Shown: piece by piece, positions 51,303-61,819 of the stretch
How the letters are laid out: every line of letters starts with the position of its first letter
How positions within the stretch are numbered: the stretch's first letter is position 1
Program-made: the position numbers and the translations under genes
The notes under the pieces: generated by a model
The model's input: only the letters and a program-made list of their open reading frames with translations
Told to the model about the DNA's origin: nothing
Database searches by the model: none
NCBI GenBank assembly: GCA_947495075.1
Contig: CANLXH010000002.1
Location: 1,261,849 to 1,325,848 of the forward strand
Source: an uncultured Croceitalea sp.
Lineage (GTDB): Bacteria; Bacteroidota; Bacteroidia; Flavobacteriales; Flavobacteriaceae
DNA length: 64,000 nt
Direction of reading: 5' to 3'

Positions 51303-54300
51303 ATGAGATCAAAGCTAACTTTGATGCTTACACCATTATTGGTGTTGTGCATGACGTTCTCTTTTGCACAAGAGAAAACGATTTCTGGTAATGTTTCAGA
51401 CCAAAATGGACTGCCATTGCCAGGTGTTTCTATAGTAGTAGTAGGTACTAGTAATGGAACGCAGACAGATTTCGATGGGAATTATGCCATCAACGCCTCA
51501 ACAGGGCAAGTATTACGTTTTACGTATGTTGGACAAAAAACTGTTAATAGAACGGTTGGGAGTTCAACCACTATTAATGTTCAGATGGAGGATGATGCTC
51601 AAGCGCTTGAAGAAGTGGTTGTAGTAGCTTATGGTTCTCAAACTAAAGAAAAAATTGTTCAAAACGTTTCTATTGTTGGAGAAGAAGCTCTAGAAAATTT
51701 GGTTGTTACTTCACCTGATCAATTATTACAAGGTCAAGCAGCTGGTGTCAATTTAACAAATACATCAGGTCTTTTAGGAGCTAATGTAAACATACAAGTA
51801 AGAGGTGTAAATACTATCAATGCGGGTAGTGGTCCCTTATTTGTTGTAGATGGTGTTGTTATAACTGATAATGATAACACTTTTGCTCGTGGAGGTCAAG
51901 TAGGAAGTAACCCTCTTACTTTCTTGAATCCAAGTGATATTGCCAGTCTTACAGTCTTAAAGGATGCCGGAGCAACTGCGATATATGGTACTAGAGGTGC
52001 TAACGGTGTGGTTTTAATTACCACAAAAAAGGGTACAGTTAATACTGATGCTACTGTTACCGTTAATAATTTTACGCAGTTTACTAAGGTTAACGATTTG
52101 TTTCAAGGGCTTACGGCAGATGAGTATAGACAATTTAGAACAGATGTTTTTAACATTCAAAATGGAGCTTCTGTGGCTCCTCAAGCTTTAGGTCTTGGAG
52201 CTATTGGTGATCCAGGTACCGATTTTGTAGACGAAATTTCTAGAACAGGTTTCACACAGCACGTGGATGTTTCTGTAAGAGGTGGTAGTGAAAAAACCAC
52301 TTATTTTGTAAGCGCAACATACGAAGATGCTGAAAGTTTTGCAGTAGGTAATGACTTAACTAGAGCAGCAGTTAGAGTTAATTTAGATACGCAGGCAAAT
52401 AAATGGTTAAAAATAGGTACAAACATTGGTGTGACCAATACATTGCTTAACACTATTGGGCGAGAAAATAACACGTTTGCACCATTCACTTCTGCCTTCT
52501 TAACAAATCCTACTTTTATCCCAAGGGATGTAGATGGGAACTTCCTTAGGTCTCCTAACTTTATTCCAAACATTGCAGCAGTTGCAGAGTTAAACACGGA
52601 TAGAACTGAAAATACTAGAATAATTGGTAGTATTTTTGGTGAAGCTACTCTTGCTCCAGGATTAAAATTTAGATCAGAATTTGGTGTAGATAGAATTAAT
52701 AGCTCATCTAGACTAAGAAGTGTAGAAATTGTAACTGCAGGAGGTAGCGCAAACTTTTTTACTGTAGAGGATTATCTTTACAGAGTAACAAATTCTTTAA
52801 GTTATGCGAAAACTTTTGGTGAAAAACATAATTTAAATGCTCTTGTTTTACAAGAATTTGAAGAAAGAAGAAGAAGAACAACTCAAGTATCGGGTACTGG
52901 ATTTTTATCTGACGATCAGTTGAACGTAGGTGCTGCAACCACGCAGATTGTAGATGCTTCTAACAGGTCTGGAAGTGCAATTCGTGGGTTCTTAGGAAGA
53001 ATATCTTATGACTATGACAGCAGATATTTATTAGAGGTAACTGGGAGAACAGATGAATCATCTCGTTTGGGTGTAGATAACAATACTGGTAGTTTCTATT
53101 CGGTAGCTGCAGGTTGGACTCTTTCTAATGAAAAATTCTTTGATGTCGATTTTATAGATTTCCTTACCTTAAGAGGTAGTATAGGTACAGCTGGTAATGA
53201 CAGACTTGGAAATTTCCCTGCATTGGCATTGTTTGGAACCAATCAATTTGGCGGACTTGCATCTGCGAATGTAACATCACCTGCTAATACTCAACTTGGG
53301 TTTGAGCAAACTAGAACCATAGATGTTGGTATTAGATCCAGCTTTTTCAATAATAGATTAAATTTGAATGTTTCTTATTACAAGAGAAACACTACAGATT
53401 TATTATTCAATGTTCCAGTGCCCGAACAGGCTGGAACTGCAACTGTATCTCTTAATGCTGGTGAGATTCAAAATTCAGGATGGGAATTGGAATTATCCTC
53501 AACTAACTTCAGATCTCAAGATTTTGAATGGACAACTAGTATAAACTTGTCTACTTTAGATAATGAATTAATTGATATTGTTTCTAATGAGATTGATAAT
53601 GAAGGTAGAAAGTTTATTGAAACTGGTGCGCAAAGAGCAATTGAAGGTGAGTCTTTAAGTAATTTCTTTTTGGTTAGATTCAATGGAATTAATTCTCAAA
53701 CTGGTGATGCCGAATGGTTAGATATTGATGGTAATGTTACTACAACACCAAACTTTAATACAGATCGTGTAGTGGCTGGAAGTGCACTTCCCGATTTAAC
53801 AGGTGGTTTTACGAATACGTTTAGATATAAAAACTTTGATTTAAGTGGAGTATTCAATTTTAGTATAGGTAATCAGGTTTTAATAGATGGTTTGAGATTT
53901 ATTGATGGCTTTGATGCTATTGGAGGAACTATTAATGTGAGAAGACAAAATCTTAATTTTTGGAGAAATCCAGGAGATCAAGCTTTTTTGCCAAGTCCAG
54001 CTAGCCCAACAGCGAATAATGCCAATCAACGTTCTACTGCCCAACTACTTGATGGAGATTACTTAAGACTAAAGAACCTTACACTAGGATATAGGTTGCC
54101 ACAATCTTTCTTAGAAAAAACTAAATTTCTTTCTTCAGTTAGAGTGTACGCAACTGCTACTAATTTGTGGACTATTAAAGGAGACGATTTAGATGGGATA
54201 GACCCAGAAAATAATGATACTAATGACCCACTTGGTTTGGGTGAGTCTTTCTTTACTGCTCCGCAAGCAATTACTTATTTAGTTGGTTTAAATGTACAAT

Positions 54301-54305
54301 TCTAA
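51303..54305 (+). CDS. SusC/RagA family TonB-dependent outer-membrane transporter
   Basis: 1000 residues. A signal peptide (about 1-23, ending FSFAQ) is followed by a CarboxypepD_reg-like domain (about 26-105, DQNGLPLPGVSIVVVGTSNG). The plug has the SusC signature LLQGQAAGVNLTNTSG and DAGATAIYGTRGANGVVLIT. A beta-barrel ends in an aromatic C-terminus (YLVGLNVQF). It forms the lidded nutrient importer with the SusD-like protein encoded next. No glycosidase or sulfatase neighbours, so the substrate is open (peptide, glycan or other). Confidence 0.96.
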   Translation: MRSKLTLMLTPLLVLCMTFSFAQEKTISGNVSDQNGLPLPGVSIVVVGTSNGTQTDFDGNYAINASTGQVLRFTYVGQKTVNRTVGSSTTINVQMEDDAQALEEVVVVAYGSQTKEKIVQNVSIVGEEALENLVVTSPDQLLQGQAAGVNLTNTSGLLGANVNIQVRGVNTINAGSGPLFVVDGVVITDNDNTFARGGQVGSNPLTFLNPSDIASLTVLKDAGATAIYGTRGANGVVLITTKKGTVNTDATVTVNNFTQFTKVNDLFQGLTADEYRQFRTDVFNIQNGASVAPQALGLGAIGDPGTDFVDEISRTGFTQHVDVSVRGGSEKTTYFVSATYEDAESFAVGNDLTRAAVRVNLDTQANKWLKIGTNIGVTNTLLNTIGRENNTFAPFTSAFLTNPTFIPRDVDGNFLRSPNFIPNIAAVAELNTDRTENTRIIGSIFGEATLAPGLKFRSEFGVDRINSSSRLRSVEIVTAGGSANFFTVEDYLYRVTNSLSYAKTFGEKHNLNALVLQEFEERRRRTTQVSGTGFLSDDQLNVGAATTQIVDASNRSGSAIRGFLGRISYDYDSRYLLEVTGRTDESSRLGVDNNTGSFYSVAAGWTLSNEKFFDVDFIDFLTLRGSIGTAGNDRLGNFPALALFGTNQFGGLASANVTSPANTQLGFEQTRTIDVGIRSSFFNNRLNLNVSYYKRNTTDLLFNVPVPEQAGTATVSLNAGEIQNSGWELELSSTNFRSQDFEWTTSINLSTLDNELIDIVSNEIDNEGRKFIETGAQRAIEGESLSNFFLVRFNGINSQTGDAEWLDIDGNVTTTPNFNTDRVVAGSALPDLTGGFTNTFRYKNFDLSGVFNFSIGNQVLIDGLRFIDGFDAIGGTINVRRQNLNFWRNPGDQAFLPSPASPTANNANQRSTAQLLDGDYLRLKNLTLGYRLPQSFLEKTKFLSSVRVYATATNLWTIKGDDLDGIDPENNDTNDPLGLGESFFTAPQAITYLVGLNVQF

Positions 54306-54315
54306 AAAAAAAACT

Positions 54316-55734
54316 ATGAAACATATAATTAAAATAGGTTCTGTGTTAGCTTTAGCTTTAATTACATGGAACTGCAGTGAAAAGATTGATGACATTGTTC
54401 CAGAGAACGCTTTATCTTCAGATGTTATTTTTTCAACATTTGGTACGATAGAAGCGGCGACTATAGGTATCTATGATGGTATGCAAGACGGTGATTTTAT
54501 TGGATCTCCAGAAATGTTCCAAGATTATTCATCAGATAATGTGAATTTTGTAGGTAGTTTTACCACTTTGCAAGATATTAGAGATTTTGATGCAAATGCT
54601 ACCAATGGTAGTGTAGCGGCTATGTGGTTTGATGTATTTGATGTTATTAGAGATGCTAATAATATTATTGTAAACTTACCAAATGTTAATCAGGAAGATG
54701 TTTCTTTTACTGTAAGTTCAGACGCTGCAAATTTCGAAACTTTACGTACTCAATTTTTAGGAGAGGCACATTTTTCTAGAGCGCTTGCTACGTTCCAAGG
54801 AGCTAATGTATTTGCACAACCATTCCAATTTTCGAACGGTAGTTCACTTGGTATGCCTTTAGTTACGGAATTTTTTGAAGGTGATATCTCGCCATTTCAA
54901 AATGCTAGAACTACTCTAAATGAAACTCATGCTTTTATAGAACAGGATTTGATACTGGCGATGAATAGTTTGCCAGAGACAAACGATATACGTGCCAGTA
55001 GTACTGCGGCCAAAGCTTTGCTTGCTAGACTATATCTATATAGAGAACAGTGGACAGATGCTGCTACAATGGCAAATGAAGTTATAAATACTAATGGATT
55101 TAGTTTAGCGCCTGATTTTACTTTTTATAATAATCCATCAACTGAGCATATTTTTAGAGTTATCAATCAAGCAAATGATGATGGATTCGCAGGTATAGAT
55201 TTTGATACTTTTTACAATCCAACATCTAACAATGGAAGAGGAGATATGCCTTTTTCTCAGGATTTGATTGATGCTTTCGAAGCTGAGCCAGGAGACTTAA
55301 GGCTAGACATTTCGATAATTTCAGTAGATGCAGGTAATAATGATGCTAGATTTACATCAAAATACCCAAATGGAGCTACAGGTGAATCTGACCCTAACGT
55401 TTTAAGAATGGGTGAGGTTTACCTTAATAGAGCGGAAGCTAATTTTAGAGGTGGTACAAGTATTGGAGATACTCCTTTAAATGATGTTAATGCTATTAGA
55501 ACAAGAGCTGGTCTTGCTCCTCTTACTACATTAACTTTAGATGATATTCTTTTAGAAAGAAGAAAGGAATTATGTTTTGAAGGACATAGAAGAATGGATT
55601 TGTTAAGAAATAACTTAAACTTAAAACCGGATAATGGTGCTATTTCAGCTCCTGGAAGTGATAAGGTTATTTTACCCATCCCTGATGATGAGTTAAACAT
55701 TAATCCAAATGCTCAACAGAATCCTGGTTACTAA
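54316..55734 (+). CDS. SusD/RagB family nutrient-binding lipoprotein
   Basis: 472 residues from the ATG at 54316. The frame opens earlier, inside the end of the SusC gene, but the lipoprotein signal starts at MKHIIKIGS, with C20 in WNC. A helical N-terminal TPR-like region (LARLYLYREQWTDAATMANEVI) and the SusD C-terminal RTRAGL-type and RRKELCFEGHRRMDLLRNN signatures are present. It forms the extracellular lid on the SusC-like transporter. It starts just after the SusC stop. Confidence 0.95.
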   Translation: MKHIIKIGSVLALALITWNCSEKIDDIVPENALSSDVIFSTFGTIEAATIGIYDGMQDGDFIGSPEMFQDYSSDNVNFVGSFTTLQDIRDFDANATNGSVAAMWFDVFDVIRDANNIIVNLPNVNQEDVSFTVSSDAANFETLRTQFLGEAHFSRALATFQGANVFAQPFQFSNGSSLGMPLVTEFFEGDISPFQNARTTLNETHAFIEQDLILAMNSLPETNDIRASSTAAKALLARLYLYREQWTDAATMANEVINTNGFSLAPDFTFYNNPSTEHIFRVINQANDDGFAGIDFDTFYNPTSNNGRGDMPFSQDLIDAFEAEPGDLRLDISIISVDAGNNDARFTSKYPNGATGESDPNVLRMGEVYLNRAEANFRGGTSIGDTPLNDVNAIRTRAGLAPLTTLTLDDILLERRKELCFEGHRRMDLLRNNLNLKPDNGAISAPGSDKVILPIPDDELNINPNAQQNPGY

Positions 55735-55760
55735 GTAATAACAACGTACTTTTTACTAAG

Positions 55761-55787
55761 AAACCCGTATGACTATCATACGGGTTT
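55761..55787 (+). terminator. intrinsic terminator of the SusCD operon
   Basis: AAACCCGTATGA (55761-55772), loop CTA, TCATACGGGTTT (55776-55787), followed by TTTT. Confidence 0.85.
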
Positions 55788-55964
55788 TTTTATTTAATTT
55801 TTTTGCCATGTATCAATATAGTACAGATTAATATGTTTTCTTCTACTTATAAGCCATGACAGTATTTTATACTTCTATGCAAGCTTTATATATAGAGAAT
55901 TAACAAACCTTTAAGTTGTTACAAAGCCTATTATTAACTAATTTTACTATTTATAATTTATGCT

Positions 55965-56651
55965 ATGAGACACATCTTTTTAATTATTTTTTTCCTATCG
56001 TTGACTAATCTATTTGCTCAAATAAACGAAGGTGCTTTTGATGATTATATTTATTTTGTGAATCAAAATAGACCAAAATATGAAGGTGTAGAGGGAACCC
56101 CTTATTTGACTGAAGATTTTGTACCAACAATAATTAACGATAAAAAAAGTAGTGTTGTATATGTAAAGTTCAATGCTTTTAATAAGAGTATAGAATTAAG
56201 AAAACCTGATGGTGAGATTGTAATATTATCACAATCTGAAAATTATAGATTTAGATTGATGGATGGTTCCAATAAGCAATTTGAAAGCCATTTTTATAAA
56301 AATGACAAAGGCAAAAAAAGTAAAAGTTTTTTTGAGAAAGTTTACGAAGGAAAAGACTACGTAATATTTTTAAAGGAAAATATAAAATATACTCCTAAAA
56401 AAATAGCTACAAGCGGTTATGAACAAAACTTACCTGCTAAATTTACTTGGGGTAAGGCTACTTTTTATGTAAGTAATTTATCTTCTGATTCAAAGGAATT
56501 AGTTAAAGTTCCTACTAAGAAAAAAGAAATCTCTAAGTTATTTAGAGATAAATCGAAATCTATTCAGCAGTCGATAAAAAATGAAAAGTTCAAATTAGAT
56601 GATATAGAGGATTTAGTTAAACTTTATAATCTTTACTTTGATGAAAACTAG
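55965..56651 (+). CDS. exported protein of unknown function
   Basis: 228 residues. A signal peptide (FLIIFFLSLTNLFAQ) is followed by YIYFVNQNRPKYEGVEGTPYL, no recognised domain, and a Lys-rich C-terminal half. It stops directly against the convergent lipoprotein gene with no spacer. Confidence 0.65.
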   Translation: MRHIFLIIFFLSLTNLFAQINEGAFDDYIYFVNQNRPKYEGVEGTPYLTEDFVPTIINDKKSSVVYVKFNAFNKSIELRKPDGEIVILSQSENYRFRLMDGSNKQFESHFYKNDKGKKSKSFFEKVYEGKDYVIFLKENIKYTPKKIATSGYEQNLPAKFTWGKATFYVSNLSSDSKELVKVPTKKKEISKLFRDKSKSIQQSIKNEKFKLDDIEDLVKLYNLYFDEN

Positions 56652-57374
56652 TTACAATACCCTGAAGGAAAAGATTTCTGATTGCGAAGTATTATTTTGA
56701 TCATCTTTACTAATAACTCTCCAAAAATATACTGAACCAGAAGTCGTATCAACTGAGATATTAGTCTCCGTTGTAATAGCTATCGAACTAGTTGGATTCT
56801 CAGTTATGCCAAAAAGGATTTCGTATTCTAAGGGGTCATTATCGATATCATTAGTTTCCCATTCTAACAAAACAGAAGTCATTTCTGAACTAATACTTGC
56901 TCCACGAGAAGGATTTATAGCATTTGCAGGAAAAGGAGCATAATTTTGGATTCCAGGGCCTTCATTAAAAAATCGGAATAAGCTACTAGATGCAGTTTCG
57001 TTAGTGCCATTTGCTCTAGATTCTACTGACCACTCATAAGGAGTACCTCTTTCTAATGTAATATCTGCTTCAGGATTAGTAACTACTTGGGAAGTTACAA
57101 TAGTGTTTGTATTTAAATTTCTAATACTTATTTGATAAGTATCTGTGTTTTGAGAAGAATTCCACACAAAAGGAACAGTACTTTGAGTACTACTTAATAC
57201 TTCACTAATATTGCATTCTGTGTTGTTTTCTGGAAAAACGAGAGTAGCTGCAACAGGAGGAGGAGTTGGAGCCATTGGTACTGACCCATCATCACTATTA
57301 CTTTCACTACCGCCACCACACGAAACAGTGAATACTAATAATATTAATAGAGTTATATATTTTAACTTTTTCAT
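56652..57374 (-). CDS. lipoprotein with fibronectin-type-III-like domains
   Basis: 240 residues. A lipoprotein signal (VFTVSC, C19) is followed by a Gly/Ser/Asp-rich linker. Two Fn3-like domains follow (about 40-130, WNSSQNTDTYQISIRNL; about 145-240, LLEWETNDIDNDPLEYEILFG). Its ATG overlaps the stop of the upstream T9SS protein gene (TAATG), so the two are translationally coupled. It may be a surface partner. Confidence 0.75.
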   Translation of the reverse strand: MKKLKYITLLILLVFTVSCGGGSESNSDDGSVPMAPTPPPVAATLVFPENNTECNISEVLSSTQSTVPFVWNSSQNTDTYQISIRNLNTNTIVTSQVVTNPEADITLERGTPYEWSVESRANGTNETASSSLFRFFNEGPGIQNYAPFPANAINPSRGASISSEMTSVLLEWETNDIDNDPLEYEILFGITENPTSSIAITTETNISVDTTSGSVYFWRVISKDDQNNTSQSEIFSFRVL

Positions 57375-60300
57375 TATTTTCTAATTATTTTATAATTGGA
57401 TAAAGTATTTTCTGTTTTCACATTTAATAAATAAATACCTGTCCTTAAAGCATCTACGTTAAATTCTACTTTACCATTAACAATAGGCATTGACTTACTA
57501 AAAATTAGATTGCCTTTAATACTATATAAAGCTATAATAGATGATGTAACAAATCTGTCTTGTTCACCTATTATAATAGTTAAATTTCCATTGGATATTG
57601 GATTTGGATAGATAAATGCTTCGGAATTTAATAGTATAGTTTCTGTATGTATTCCTTGACAATCTTTGTCTGTTCTAACTTGTAGTACATTTTCCAACTT
57701 GGGTAGGGCTATGGTGATTTCATCCTCAGTAGTATTAAAAGATCTGCCATTAAGCGTAATAGTGTAGTTAGAACCACCAGATAGGTTTAATGTAATTTCT
57801 TTTTTTAAGGTACTTACTTTGGAGCTAACAGAAAGAGCATTAGGTTCTGTTATAGATACATTTAAACAATTTTCATATTCTTCTTGATTTTCAACAGTTA
57901 TACAAAGAGTGTACATGCCAGAGGATAAATCATTAAAATCAACAGTATCAGTGAAATTTTGCGATACTGAAAATGAATTTCCAACTCCAGATAGAACAGC
58001 TGTATAATTTAAATTAGCTTCTGCCTCTATTCGAATCACCCCATTCTCGTTATTTATACATGACTCACCAACTGTTAAAACCCTGAAGTTTGATGTGGGT
58101 AGCGAAAAAATTTCACATCCGTCAACATCTACAGTAGCACCTTCTGGTGTTTCAGGACATAAGTCAAATTCATTTAGAACTCCATCGTTATCTATGTCTG
58201 TTTCACAACTATCGCCTATTCCATCATTGTCAAAATCTGCTTGATCTATGTTAAATATATCAGGGCAATTGTCACAGGGTTCTCCAAAGCCATCTCCGTC
58301 TGTATCTAGTTGATTTGAATTTCCTACTAAAGGACAATTATCATCTACATCTAAAACCCCATCATTATCATCATCATCATCTTGTATGCCTGCAACAATA
58401 AAATCGTCAATTACAACACCTTCTTGATTAAGAGCTTCATCCGACTGAAAGATAATTCTAAAGATTATATTATCCTCGTTAGTTAAGTCTGTTTCGCCAT
58501 TAGCGGCATTAGCTTCAAAGTCATAAGCATATTCTGTTAGGGTAGTATTTGTACCAGTCCATTGCGCGCCAGGACAATTTTGGCAGTCGTTAGCTGCTCC
58601 AGAACTTTCATTAGTTCTGTTACTATTATACCAATTTGGGATACTATTAGTATTTCCTAATACATTCCAAGATGTACCATTATCTGTTGAATACTCAACA
58701 AAAACAATATCAAAATTTATTTCGAGATCGTAGGCCATTGAGAAACGTAGTACAGGTGAAACTATAGAAGAAAATTCGTAGCATTCACTTACAAGTGCTC
58801 CTGTTGTGTTATCCGGATAATTACCGCTGAGATTGGTTGCAAATACTTGATTTCCAGAACTAGTTGCATTTAGAAGTGTTCCAGATGGCACTCCCTTTTC
58901 CCAAACACTACCGCTACCTGTAGTATTAAATGCTATTATAGTCTCTTCTTCTGTTTCAAAAGTGTTTAATTCATCTCCAACCCCAAATTTGTTAAAATAG
59001 AACTCTCCAAAAGAAGAGTTGTTTGCCGTTAAACTCTCATCAGGTATGGAAACAGATGCATCTATTATATTAAATCCAAAATCAGAAATATTTATTGAAG
59101 GTAATGGAATAACAAAAGTTTCTTCAGGTTCTATAACTCCAGTCCATAAAAAGTCTTGCGGTTCACCTCCATTAACATTAAAAGTAACATTCACCTCAGT
59201 TATTTGGGCAGATCCATTGTTTATAACATTGATTTCTGGAAAAATTTCACCACATAAAATAGCATTATTACTTGGATTTATACTTTCCAATGCTATATCA
59301 TTTTCAAAAGGTATTCTGGGGATAGGGGTTATCCATGAACCTCTTCCGTATGTGCCTGCTACTAATACATTTTCATTTAAATTAAATTCTAAATCTCCTA
59401 CAGCTGTGGCTGGTAGGTTTGTAAAATAGTTTTCCCATTCCGTTAATGTATCATCTAATCTATAAACCCCTAGGTTTGTGCCTACAAAAATTGGATTGGT
59501 ACTATCATTTCCTTGATGCGCGATAGAAAAAAATGCCAAATCAACAGGAAGGTTTAAGGTTAAATCTTCTACTAAAGAATTAGAGAGATTTGTTTCGTCT
59601 ATGGTGACTCTAAAAACACCTCTAGATGTTGGCTGATTTCGTTGACCATTTTCTAAAGTTAGGGAAGTGGTAACATAAACAATGTTGCTATCATTGTTGT
59701 TTATTTCAATATCTGAAATCTCAATTCCAGAAAAGAAGGTTACCTCTCTAAAAGTTACTCCGCCATCCTCACTCCTTCTTAGAACGTTACTGTCCGCGAT
59801 ATATATAATGGAATCATCATTTTGATCAATTTCCATATCCTCAATAGGATTTGCAGCTGTAAAACCCGTAGAAACAAGAGACCATTGATTCCCATCTAAT
59901 CTATATATTTGATTATAACCGGCAAAAACCTCTCCTTTTCCATTAATTTCTAAAGGTGTAATCCAATTACCTTGAATGAATTCTCCAGGATTATCCGGAT
60001 CTGCCGGGGATCTAATTGCAGAAACTGTTTGCCCCTGATTGGTGCTTATGAAAAGGACGTTGCCAAATTGGACAAAACCATAAACTAGATTTTCATTATT
60101 TGGATCAATCTCATAATCCATACCATCTCCACCAGTAAAAACATTCCATTCACTACCGTTAAAAACAATTCCAGAATTATCCTGAGTACCACCTACAATG
60201 AAATTAGAATCTTCTGCTGAAACTGAAATTTTATAAAATTGTGTAACGGCTATTCCATCTGTTCTATTTGTAAAAGTGCTACCATTATTATTAGATACAT

Positions 60301-61648
60301 ATAATCCTCCGTCTGTTCCCGTAAAAAGACGATTATTAAAAAACTTTAAGGTGTGGATATCCACATGAGTATAAGCTGGACCAACAGTATTGTCATTATT
60401 GTTTAATCTTATAAAAGATTCTCCAGAATCTGTGGTGCGCCATATATTTATTGCTCCTGTGAAGACAGTATTTTCATCAGTTGGTGATACTGCAATTGCA
60501 AAATCGTAAAATACCTGATTACGTTCAACTATATTTTGAGTGCTACCGCCTTCAGTAAAAGTTTGACCACCATTACTAGATTTAAAAAGCCCAACAAATG
60601 CGTTGTCATCGTCTGCACCTCTATTTCCGATTAATATATAAACTACTTCTGGATTTGCTTCTGTGACTCCTAATACCATTCTATTAGCTGTGCTAGAGGG
60701 TAAAACAGAATTGGTCAAAGGAATAAAGTTGTCTCCACCATTGAGTGATCTAAAAAATGTATCAGAGGTTACAGCATATATAACGTTTGGGTCACCAGGT
60801 TTTAATCTAAAATCTGTAATATTTTCCTCAAGTACAATTTCCCAAGTATCGCCAGCATCTAAAGATCTTTGCAATCCACCGTTTGTTGCTACCCAGATAA
60901 TGTTTGTGTTCTGCGGATTTATGAAAATTTCGTTCATTCGATTAAAGTTCTCAGAATTTAAAGGATTTAATCCAGTTTCGTTCCAAGTATCACCACCATC
61001 TAATGATTTAAAAACGCCAATGCTAAATGAGTCAGAAGCATCATCATCTCCAGTAGCAATATATATAATATTAGAGTCCGTTGGGTCGATAGCGATGCCA
61101 GAAACACCGATTTGAGGAAAATCATCAAAAATATTAACCCAAGAATCTCCTGCGTCAATTGATTTCCAAATACCCCCAGCAGGTGCGCCTGCGTACCAGA
61201 TGTTCTCATTATTTGGGTCTACGGCAATTGCGTTTATTCTGCCAATTCCAGGTTGCCCTTGCGCTTGCGATTGTGAGATAAAGGGACCTATTGATGTCCA
61301 GTCACTCGTAAGATTAGTTGTATTAGTATTTCTTTCCCTATTTAACCAGTCTTCCCAAAGATTAGTGGATGAAGGTAAATATCCATTTTCATCTATAAAA
61401 TGACTCCAATAATATTCCCATCTTTTAAAGGGTTTATAACCAATACCCTTTTTTGTGATGTCTTTACCAGTCCAATAATCTTCAAAAGCTTTAGATATTT
61501 CCCATAAAGTGTAACCTTTATTTTCAACCTTAGAGAAGGTGGTCTTCTTTTTCTTTTCTAACTCCATCATCCATGGTGCACTTTCAATATATTGGGCATA
61601 GGAAAAAGTTGCTGTTAAGAAAAACAGCAGGAGTAATTTTCTTTTCAT
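57374..61648 (-). CDS. secreted BNR/sortilin-like repeat protein with thrombospondin type 3 repeats and T9SS C-terminal domain
   Basis: About 1424 residues from the ATG at 61648; the frame extends to 61675, but the signal peptide starts at MKRKLLLLFF. Sortilin/BNR-type beta-propeller repeats fill about 110-800 (GGIWKSIDAGDSWVNIF; VFKSLDGGDTWNETG). A region of beta-sandwich domains comes next. Calcium-binding thrombospondin-3 repeats run at about 1120-1190 (DDDNDGVLDVDDNCP). A type A T9SS sorting domain closes the protein (FIYPNPISNGNLTI ... GIYLLNVKTENT). Probably cell-surface-attached and possibly adhesive. The N-terminal EKKKKTTFSKVENKG region is unusual. Confidence 0.9.
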   Translation of the reverse strand: MKRKLLLLFFLTATFSYAQYIESAPWMMELEKKKKTTFSKVENKGYTLWEISKAFEDYWTGKDITKKGIGYKPFKRWEYYWSHFIDENGYLPSSTNLWEDWLNRERNTNTTNLTSDWTSIGPFISQSQAQGQPGIGRINAIAVDPNNENIWYAGAPAGGIWKSIDAGDSWVNIFDDFPQIGVSGIAIDPTDSNIIYIATGDDDASDSFSIGVFKSLDGGDTWNETGLNPLNSENFNRMNEIFINPQNTNIIWVATNGGLQRSLDAGDTWEIVLEENITDFRLKPGDPNVIYAVTSDTFFRSLNGGDNFIPLTNSVLPSSTANRMVLGVTEANPEVVYILIGNRGADDDNAFVGLFKSSNGGQTFTEGGSTQNIVERNQVFYDFAIAVSPTDENTVFTGAINIWRTTDSGESFIRLNNNDNTVGPAYTHVDIHTLKFFNNRLFTGTDGGLYVSNNNGSTFTNRTDGIAVTQFYKISVSAEDSNFIVGGTQDNSGIVFNGSEWNVFTGGDGMDYEIDPNNENLVYGFVQFGNVLFISTNQGQTVSAIRSPADPDNPGEFIQGNWITPLEINGKGEVFAGYNQIYRLDGNQWSLVSTGFTAANPIEDMEIDQNDDSIIYIADSNVLRRSEDGGVTFREVTFFSGIEISDIEINNNDSNIVYVTTSLTLENGQRNQPTSRGVFRVTIDETNLSNSLVEDLTLNLPVDLAFFSIAHQGNDSTNPIFVGTNLGVYRLDDTLTEWENYFTNLPATAVGDLEFNLNENVLVAGTYGRGSWITPIPRIPFENDIALESINPSNNAILCGEIFPEINVINNGSAQITEVNVTFNVNGGEPQDFLWTGVIEPEETFVIPLPSINISDFGFNIIDASVSIPDESLTANNSSFGEFYFNKFGVGDELNTFETEEETIIAFNTTGSGSVWEKGVPSGTLLNATSSGNQVFATNLSGNYPDNTTGALVSECYEFSSIVSPVLRFSMAYDLEINFDIVFVEYSTDNGTSWNVLGNTNSIPNWYNSNRTNESSGAANDCQNCPGAQWTGTNTTLTEYAYDFEANAANGETDLTNEDNIIFRIIFQSDEALNQEGVVIDDFIVAGIQDDDDDNDGVLDVDDNCPLVGNSNQLDTDGDGFGEPCDNCPDIFNIDQADFDNDGIGDSCETDIDNDGVLNEFDLCPETPEGATVDVDGCEIFSLPTSNFRVLTVGESCINNENGVIRIEAEANLNYTAVLSGVGNSFSVSQNFTDTVDFNDLSSGMYTLCITVENQEEYENCLNVSITEPNALSVSSKVSTLKKEITLNLSGGSNYTITLNGRSFNTTEDEITIALPKLENVLQVRTDKDCQGIHTETILLNSEAFIYPNPISNGNLTIIIGEQDRFVTSSIIALYSIKGNLIFSKSMPIVNGKVEFNVDALRTGIYLLNVKTENTLSNYKIIRK

Positions 61649-61819
61649 TTGATTTTTTTTGTTATCGGGCATCAAAATATGTATTTTTTAATCAATAATA
61701 AAACCAAAACTCATAAATTCTATAAAAGGGTTGCTTTTAGATTTAATTTACCAATAGGTTAAAAATTTTCACATTTCTTTACGAACAAAAAAATTACCTT
61801 TGGCATGTAAGAACAAAGA

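Noticed and set aside
51303-55734. Polysaccharide utilisation locus
   Set aside because: The SusC/SusD pair stands alone with no glycosidase, lyase, sulfatase or sensor gene nearby, so a glycan substrate cannot be claimed.
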